In this document: positions 23,943 to 29,097 of the stretch, piece by piece | How positions within the stretch are numbered: the first letter of the stretch is position 1 | Layout: the number at the start of each line of letters is the position of its first letter | Origin: CAYOEJ01 sp964403015 | Lineage (GTDB): Bacteria; Actinomycetota; Actinomycetes; Actinomycetales; Actinomycetaceae | Direction: 5' to 3' | Length of the DNA stretch: 29,097 bases | Assembly (NCBI GenBank): GCA_964403015.1 | Contig: CAYOEJ010000021.1 | Location: 1 to 29,097, forward strand | Made by a program: the position numbers and the translations under genes | Notes under the pieces: model-generated | Database searches by the model: none | What the model saw: the letters and a program-made list of their open reading frames with translations, nothing else | What the model was told of the DNA's origin: nothing

Positions 23943-24362
23943 ATGTTTGACAATACCGAGACCAAACCATCCGTCCTTTTCCTCTGCGTGAAGAACGGCG
24001 GAAAATCTCAAATGGCTGCGGCACTCATGCGCTCGAGCGCTGGCGCCGACATCGACGTCTACTCCGCAGGAACCAAGCCAGGGAACAAGCTTAACGAGGA
24101 GGCGGCTCAAGCGGTTGCCGAGGTTGGAGCCACGTTCGAAGGTGAGTACCCAAAACCAATCGATCCGGAACTGCTCGATACGGTGGATCGCGTCGTCGTC
24201 ATTGGTACAGATGCTGAGGTAGAGCCGGGTAAATCCCGCGTCGATGTTTGGGAGGTGGACGAACCCTCACTTCGTGGAATCGAAGGGATGGAACGACTCC
24301 GCCTCATGACGGTGGAGATGCAAGAGCGCGTTGAGCAGTTGAAGCGAGAACTTCTCGGTTAG
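23943..24362 (+). CDS. arsC: Arsenate reductase / low-molecular-weight protein tyrosine phosphatase family (mycothiol-type)
   Basis: The 139-residue protein has the phosphate-binding loop CVKNGGKS (Cys15-Ser22) near its N-terminus, in which Cys15 attacks arsenate or phosphate. YSAGTKPG follows. The C-terminal WEVDEPSLRGIEGMERLR is characteristic of the corynebacterial ArsC1/ArsC2 group, which transfers arsenate onto mycothiol. Only the loop cysteine is expected to be needed in that mechanism. AAGGAG lies 8 nt before the ATG. No arsenite exporter or ArsR gene is adjacent, so it is either a stand-alone resistance gene or a phosphatase with another substrate. A TAGAAT hexamer at 23882-23887 may be its -10. 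Confidence 0.85.
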   Translation: MFDNTETKPSVLFLCVKNGGKSQMAAALMRSSAGADIDVYSAGTKPGNKLNEEAAQAVAEVGATFEGEYPKPIDPELLDTVDRVVVIGTDAEVEPGKSRVDVWEVDEPSLRGIEGMERLRLMTVEMQERVEQLKRELLG

Positions 24363-24393
24363 TAAGAGACCTCCCGCAGGCAGTGGCTGTGTC

Positions 24394-24421
24394 GCAGAAC
24401 GATGCCACCCCGGCGTTCTGC
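24394..24421. other. Inverted repeat between arsC and the MFS gene
   Basis: GCAGAACG at 24394-24401 and CGTTCTGC at 24414-24421 form a perfect 8-bp stem with a 12-nt loop. No T-run follows, so it would be at best a weak terminator of arsC. It could instead be a regulatory site in front of the MFS gene. Confidence 0.4.
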
Positions 24422-24514
24422 CAGTAAAGCGCTATTATTACCTGCGATAGAACAATCTTCGGACCGCCGACTTTCGAGTAATCCCGATCCTCGGCCCTGC
24501 ATCATGAGGTACTC

Positions 24515-25855
24515 ATGGCTGATATGACGCGCTCCGAGCGGCTCGAGCGGCTCCCTTTCACGAAGAAGCTCGGAAAGCTTCTTGGCACATCCGGTATAGG
24601 CTGGGCGCTCGACGCGATGGACGTCGGCCTCATTTCATTCGTTATCGCGGCACTAGCCCAGGAGTGGGGTCTTAATGACACCGAAAAGTCTTGGATCCTC
24701 TCAGTCGGATTCGTAGGCATGGCTATTGGCGCCACTATCGGCGGCCTCCTGGCGGATAAGATCGGACGTCGATCCGTCTTTGCGCTCACCCTTTTGATTT
24801 ACGGCCTCGCGACCGGAGCATCAGCCTTTGCTGGCTCCGTGGCGGTGCTGCTGATCTTCCGCTTCATCGTTGGTCTTGGCCTTGGCGCTGAACTCCCAGT
24901 GGCCTCCACGCTGGTCTCGGAATTCTCCCCAAAGAAGATTCGCGGGCGCGTGATCGTGTGGCTCGAAGCGTTTTGGGCGCTGGGCTGGATCATGGCAGCA
25001 CTCATCGGCTACTTCGTGGTAGCCGCCTCCGACGACGGCTGGCGATGGGGCCTCGTTATCGGTGCTGTTCCCGCGCTCTACTCACTCATCATCCGCATGC
25101 ACGCGCCCGAATCCGTCCGCTACCTTGAAACCAAGGGGAAGTTCGACGCTGCGGAGAAGATCGTCGACGACTATGAAGCTTCGGCCGGCGACGAATACCG
25201 CTACAGCGGTAGAACGGCCCACACTCAGGACGAGTACGACGCCGAGCTGGAAGCCCGCCATATCGACAAGGACATCTCGATTTGGTCCGCACACATGCGA
25301 AAGCGCACCATCGCCCTATGGATCATTTGGTTCGCCATTAACTTTTCGTACTACGGCGCGTTCACGTGGATTCCCTCGCTGCTCACCGCGCAGGGCTTCA
25401 CGCTTATTAAGTCCTTCGAGTTCACGCTCATTATTACGCTCGCCCAGATTCCTGGTTACGCCGTTGCCGCGTGGCTCATCGAGAAGTGGGGCCGACGCCA
25501 AACTCTCGCGCTCTTCCTTGCGGGCTCTGCACTTGCCGCCATTCTCTATGGTCAGGCCGGCGCAGAATGGCAGATCATTGCTGCAGGCATGATGCTGAGC
25601 TTCTTTAACCTCGGCGCGTGGGGTGCTCTTTACGCCATCGGCCCGGAGCTCTACCCCACCAACATTCGCGGCACCGGCACTGGTTCCGCCGCAGGCTTTG
25701 GCCGCATCGCCTCAATCATCACGCCGCTGCTCACGCCCGTGTTCGTCAATATTGGTGGGAACGCCCTCGCGTTTGGTGTGTTCTCAGTGATGTTCGCGAT
25801 CGCAGCCTCTGCCGTGTTCTTCCTCCCCGAGCAAAAGGGCAAGGCGATCGCGTAG
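24515..25855 (+). CDS. MFS transporter, sugar/metabolite:H+ symporter family (some NiaP-like features)
   Basis: The 446-residue protein has about twelve membrane helices in two halves. GWALDAMDVGLISF forms helix 1 with acidic residues typical of aromatic-acid and niacin transporters. GGLLADKIGRRS is the loop 2-3 signature, RFIVGLGLGAELPVA is helix 4, and the loop after helix 6 carries PESVRYLETKGKF. The second half has WLIEKWGRRQ and ELYPTNIRGTGTG, the latter matching sugar-porter-type PxxxR motifs. The pattern fits the group that includes NiaP (nicotinate/nicotinamide) and benzoate-type carriers; the substrate is not provable from sequence. GAGG lies 5 nt before the ATG. It stands alone, so context does not help. 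Confidence 0.85.
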   Translation: MADMTRSERLERLPFTKKLGKLLGTSGIGWALDAMDVGLISFVIAALAQEWGLNDTEKSWILSVGFVGMAIGATIGGLLADKIGRRSVFALTLLIYGLATGASAFAGSVAVLLIFRFIVGLGLGAELPVASTLVSEFSPKKIRGRVIVWLEAFWALGWIMAALIGYFVVAASDDGWRWGLVIGAVPALYSLIIRMHAPESVRYLETKGKFDAAEKIVDDYEASAGDEYRYSGRTAHTQDEYDAELEARHIDKDISIWSAHMRKRTIALWIIWFAINFSYYGAFTWIPSLLTAQGFTLIKSFEFTLIITLAQIPGYAVAAWLIEKWGRRQTLALFLAGSALAAILYGQAGAEWQIIAAGMMLSFFNLGAWGALYAIGPELYPTNIRGTGTGSAAGFGRIASIITPLLTPVFVNIGGNALAFGVFSVMFAIAASAVFFLPEQKGKAIA

Positions 25856-25866
25856 GTGACAGCGGC

Positions 25867-27159
25867 TCAGCGAACGCCCGAAGCAATCAATACAGTGAAT
25901 TTGTCATCGCGCGCTAGCTGACCCACGCGCTTGAATCTAGTTTCAAGTTCTGGCCGGTATCGCAAGTGCGAGTTGTGGACGAGATAGAGAGTCCCACCGG
26001 GAGCGAGGATTCTCATTGCCGCATCTATGAGGTCGTGCGCGATGGTTGCGTCGATGCGCGTCCCCTCGTGGAATGGCGGGTTGAGCAGGACTGCATCTAC
26101 CGACGACGCCGGAATCTCACTTCCCCCATCATCCCAGTGCACCTGTGCCCGGCCTTCGCCAATGAAATCCTGCAGCGTTCGCTTGGTGGATACCACAGCG
26201 TCTGATGACACGTCTGTCGCGATTACCTGGATTTCCGGAATTCCATGAAGCAGAGCAAGAGAAACCTGCCCATTTCCAGAACCGAAGTCGACCACGGTAA
26301 AAGGCTTCTCCATCGAAGATGCGCCCTGTTCCTGAGCATCATCCGCGCCAGACTCACGGATGCGCGGGAGTGCCGCCTCTACGAGGAGCTTCCCGCCAAA
26401 GTCAATGCTTGCTCCTCCGAATACGCCACCTACACCAACGATGTCGCCCGATTCGGTTGATTCGATAGGAGCCGAGTAGCTTGAAGGCAGGTGAGAGAAT
26501 CGCTTCTGGGCAGATTCCGCTGTAGCAGCGGGAACTCGCGAACCCTGTGCCACAAGGCAACGGAACTTTCCCTGGCCGCGACTAGCCTGAACGTCGTCGA
26601 AATACTTGGCAAGCACATCGTTTTGGCTGCGCGTCATGTGTTTAGTATTGCCGCCGCCAATGAATGTCACGTGCCTCGAATTGGTGCCGTCAACCATCAC
26701 TGTCTCAGCGTTCGCCGCAACGCAGTTTGCCAGATACTCCAACTCCGCCAAGGCCTTCGGAAGTCGCGTCAAAACGAAGTCAAAGCTCGCCCCATTGCTC
26801 ACCTCAGCGGCGAGGAATTGCTCAAGTTCAAGTGGTCCGTCGATACCGGCAATCGACACATAGTGGCGCAGACCAGCATCAGTGGCAAGTTTCGCCAGCA
26901 TGGTTGCTTGGGCATAAGAACGGGCACCAATCAGCAGGCGGGTCGAATCCACATTGCTATTGCCCGGTTCTTCCGCAGCCTCCGAAACCGCCTCATCTCC
27001 AGCATCTTCAGCATGCGCAGCAACCACCTCGAGCGCAGCGCGCGTTAGAGCCCCGTCCGGATCATCTAACACCACGATGTCGCACGGGGACCCCCAACCG
27101 TGCTCGGCTGCGACGTCGAGGATCAAGCTGTCAATACGCGCGATCGAATCGCCTTTCAC
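25867..27159 (-). CDS. RlmG/RsmC-like class I SAM-dependent methyltransferase
   Basis: I take GTG at 27159, which overlaps the aldo/keto reductase stop as GTGA and gives 430 residues. An upstream in-frame start at 27186 would add nine residues. The C-terminal half is a class I methyltransferase: VVDFGSGNGQ (about 289-298) is the cofactor motif and LNPPFHEG (about 359-366) is the N2-guanine-type catalytic motif seen in RsmC and RlmG. The N-terminal half has a degenerate fold of the same kind, as in RlmG/RsmC, with GGGNTKHMT near its end. It probably methylates a guanine N2 of 16S or 23S rRNA. Two acidic low-complexity insertions (about 52-70 and 268-285) make it longer than expected for the family. 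Confidence 0.85.
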   Translation of the reverse strand: MKGDSIARIDSLILDVAAEHGWGSPCDIVVLDDPDGALTRAALEVVAAHAEDAGDEAVSEAAEEPGNSNVDSTRLLIGARSYAQATMLAKLATDAGLRHYVSIAGIDGPLELEQFLAAEVSNGASFDFVLTRLPKALAELEYLANCVAANAETVMVDGTNSRHVTFIGGGNTKHMTRSQNDVLAKYFDDVQASRGQGKFRCLVAQGSRVPAATAESAQKRFSHLPSSYSAPIESTESGDIVGVGGVFGGASIDFGGKLLVEAALPRIRESGADDAQEQGASSMEKPFTVVDFGSGNGQVSLALLHGIPEIQVIATDVSSDAVVSTKRTLQDFIGEGRAQVHWDDGGSEIPASSVDAVLLNPPFHEGTRIDATIAHDLIDAAMRILAPGGTLYLVHNSHLRYRPELETRFKRVGQLARDDKFTVLIASGVR

Positions 27160-28247
27160 AGTCTGGTTTCCGTCGCGCCCCACCACTGGTTGATGCCAGA
27201 GTCAACGGCATGCTTATCAATGGCGGTGAGTTCATCCTGAGTAAATTCGAGATTCTGAGCGGCCTTGAGCGAATCCTCAAGCTGCGCAACCGACGAAGCG
27301 CCCACGAGCGCCGTCGTTACCGTTGCCTCGCCCTGATCACGCAAGAGCCACGCGATTGCCATCTGAGCGAGCGTCTGACCGCGCTCGTTGGCAATGTTAT
27401 TAAGCTCGCGCACGTGCTCGATCGTCTTCTCTTGGTAGAAGTCTTCGCTCATCTTGCCCGACGCCAAGCGCGAGTCATCCGGAATTCCATTCAAATACTT
27501 GTCCGTAAGCAAACCCTGGGCCAACGGCGAGAATCCAATAACTCCCATGCCCTCATCGGCAGCTGTCTGGAGGAGGGATGGCTCGCCCTCCTCAACCCAG
27601 CGATTGAGCATTGAGTACGACGGCTGGTGAATCGCCAACGGAGTTCCAAGCTCGCGCATGATCCCCTGCGCTTCCTTGGTAGCCGACGCCGAATAGGAGG
27701 AAATTCCCACGTACCGCGCCTTTCCTGACTTCACGATGTCGTGAAGAGCCAGCATCGTTTCTTCGAGAGGCGTGTCCGGATCTGGCCGGTGGTGGTAGAA
27801 GATGTCTACGTAGTCTGTGCCTAAACGCTCGAGCGAGGCATTGAGCGAGGACATGAGGTAGTTTCGCGATCCACCGAAGCCCATCGGACCGGGCCACATG
27901 TGCCAGCCCGCCTTCGAGGAGATCACGAGCTGCTCGCGGATCGAGCGAAGGTCCTTCTTCAGAATACGGCCGAAGTTCTCTTCCGCAGATCCCGCGGGTG
28001 GCCCGTAGTTGTTGGCGAGATCGAAATGGATGACGCCGAGATCCACCGCGCGGCGCACGATGTCGCGCTGCGTTTGGAAGGGCCGGTCATCGCCGAAGTT
28101 GTGCCAAAGGCCGAGCGCAATGGCGGAAAGCTGCAAGCCAGTTTTGCCGACTCGGCGAATGGGCATGGCAGCTTGATTGTCTGACCCGTAACGGTCGAGC
28201 GAGGGCGTCCAGAAATCTTCTTCAGGCATGGTGTGGTTCTGAGTCAT
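27156..28247 (-). CDS. Aldo/keto reductase (YghZ/L-glyceraldehyde 3-phosphate reductase type)
   Basis: The 363-residue NADPH-dependent reductase has the AKR tetrad: Asp76 and Tyr81 in FDLANNYG, Lys112 in SSKAGWHMWPGP, and a histidine in YHHRPD at 151-156. The long N-terminus with YGSDNQAAMPIRRVGKTGL and the segment NYLMSSLNASLERLGTDYVD match the E. coli YghZ (Gpr) group, which reduces small aldehydes such as L-glyceraldehyde 3-phosphate and methylglyoxal. ATG at 28247 has GGAAG 10 nt upstream. It is the first gene of a coupled pair with the methyltransferase. Detoxification of reactive aldehydes is the likely role. Confidence 0.92.
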   Translation of the reverse strand: MTQNHTMPEEDFWTPSLDRYGSDNQAAMPIRRVGKTGLQLSAIALGLWHNFGDDRPFQTQRDIVRRAVDLGVIHFDLANNYGPPAGSAEENFGRILKKDLRSIREQLVISSKAGWHMWPGPMGFGGSRNYLMSSLNASLERLGTDYVDIFYHHRPDPDTPLEETMLALHDIVKSGKARYVGISSYSASATKEAQGIMRELGTPLAIHQPSYSMLNRWVEEGEPSLLQTAADEGMGVIGFSPLAQGLLTDKYLNGIPDDSRLASGKMSEDFYQEKTIEHVRELNNIANERGQTLAQMAIAWLLRDQGEATVTTALVGASSVAQLEDSLKAAQNLEFTQDELTAIDKHAVDSGINQWWGATETRL

Positions 28248-28333
28248 GACACCTATTCTTCCACGTTTTAGATGCTCAGACCGCCCAGATCACCGTCGCA
28301 ATTCCAACACAGTCCATCGGTTAACGCGCAGGC

Positions 28334-29077
28334 CTAACCTTTCGCCCACTCCTCGACCGTCCCGACGACTTCCTCGACCGCGTCTTCCTCCAGCTCAAGC
28401 GCCACCCTGCACGTCGCTCCCTCCTGATCGGGAAAGCCAGCGTACATCCCGCGTAGGTCGGCGATGAGTTGGCCCCGTCCCGGTCCGTCCGAATCGTCAA
28501 CCGTGACGACGACGGCGGGTGCAGTTTTCACCTTGACCCGGCCAGCTGCGAGGGCCGCCGCTGTGGGGTCGTGCATGGCCGACTCGTCGTCGAAAGTACC
28601 CACGTAGCACTTGAAATAGTGGTCGAACATCCGAGCCAAAGCGGAGCCGACCGGGTGCCCCGAGTCCGCGAGGCGCGCGAGATGGCTTCGCGTCAGGCGT
28701 TGCTTCATCGTGACGTCAAGAGGAGCAATGGTCATGTTCCAACCTGATTCGAGAACCTTTCGGGCAGCCTCGGGATCCTTGATGAAGTTTGCCTCCGCTA
28801 CCGCGGACACATTTCCTGGCGCGAGAGCTGCACCGCCCATGACTGTCAGAGCCTCGACACGATCAGCCACACCTGGGTCTGCCTCCAATGCTCGTGCCAA
28901 GTTTGTAAGCGGACCCAACGCTAGAACCGTAAGTTCACCCGCATGCTCGTGGCTCAGCCGAAGAAGTAGGTCGACGGCGGATTCAGCAGATGGCTCTCGC
29001 TGCGCGTTCGGCAATTCCACGTTCCCAATTCCGTTGGCTCCATGCGCGTTGCGAAAGGTTTCGCTAGGGCCGATCCT
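28334..29077 (-). pseudogene. Inosine-uridine nucleoside hydrolase, 5' part missing or interrupted
   Basis: The reading frame encodes the family's central and C-terminal parts: HGANGIGNVELP, then LTVLALGPLTNLA, LTVMGGA, EANFIKDPEAARKVL, APLDVT and HDPTAAALA. These form the ribose-binding and hydrolytic site of calcium-dependent N-ribosyl hydrolases, which split nucleosides into ribose and base. The essential N-terminal DxDxxxDD calcium motif is absent. In-frame stops occur at 29080-29078 and 29089-29087, only a few codons upstream of conserved sequence, and similarity visibly begins at about 29065. Either a frameshift has broken the gene, or the sequence at the very edge is not native. GTG at 29020 could begin a shortened product, but it would lack the metal site. 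Confidence 0.7.
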
Positions 29078-29097
29078 CTAGTGCATCTAGATCTGGC

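Noticed and set aside
26664..27614. Plus-strand ORF of 316 residues across the methyltransferase / aldo-keto reductase junction
   Set aside because: It runs antisense to two well-supported genes, and its Arg/Ser/His-rich product is typical of an antisense reading.

Overview
The window looks like a chromosomal segment of a moderately high-GC Actinomycetota. The evidence is the divergent rsmI / protein mannosyltransferase pair, a corynebacterial-type arsenate reductase, a ROK-family regulator, GTG starts, and several start codons with a -10-like hexamer 6-7 nt upstream and no Shine-Dalgarno sequence. A member of the Actinomycetaceae is my best guess, but that is inference. No tRNA, rRNA, CRISPR array, insertion sequence or phage gene was seen.

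Layout. 1-1783 (-): MMPL/RND-type exporter, cut by the left edge, with a Gly/Glu/Pro/Ala repeat insert. 2026-3245 (-): a zinc-metallopeptidase-like protein followed by rsmI, divergent from a GT39 protein O-mannosyltransferase (3299-5389, +). 5418-7911 (-): a succinate-semialdehyde-type aldehyde dehydrogenase and a short-chain dehydrogenase in one operon, divergent from a DsrE-family protein (8082-8435, +). 8528-10293 (+): a two-gene ABC-2 exporter. 10345-14481 (-): a compact four-gene operon running DUF2249 protein, two polytopic membrane proteins, then an AniA/NirK-like copper nitrite reductase with an extra N-terminal cupredoxin. 14721-14981 (+): the 3' remnant of a maltose O-acetyltransferase gene, followed by a strong hairpin at 15015-15046.

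15090-22484 (-) is a complete pentose operon in the order xylA, xylB, aldose 1-epimerase, ChvE-type binding protein, MmsA/GguA ATPase, MmsB/GguB permease. It is divergent from the ROK regulator xylR (22695-23861, +). The intergenic region shows a consensus -35, a 17-bp spacer and a -10 buried in a palindromic operator. Together these genes would import xylose, interconvert its anomers, isomerise it and phosphorylate it into the pentose phosphate pathway under XylR repression.

23943-25855 (+): an orphan mycothiol-type arsenate reductase and an MFS transporter with some NiaP-like features. 25867-28247 (-): an aldo/keto reductase translationally coupled to an RlmG/RsmC-like methyltransferase. 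28334-29077 (-): a nucleoside hydrolase whose reading frame is broken by stop codons close to the right edge.

The item most worth follow-up is the nitrite reductase operon, where a three-cupredoxin-domain, membrane-anchored NirK is coupled to two poorly characterised polytopic proteins and a DUF2249 protein. A second theme is that several otherwise ordinary enzymes here carry extra hydrophilic, low-complexity insertions.
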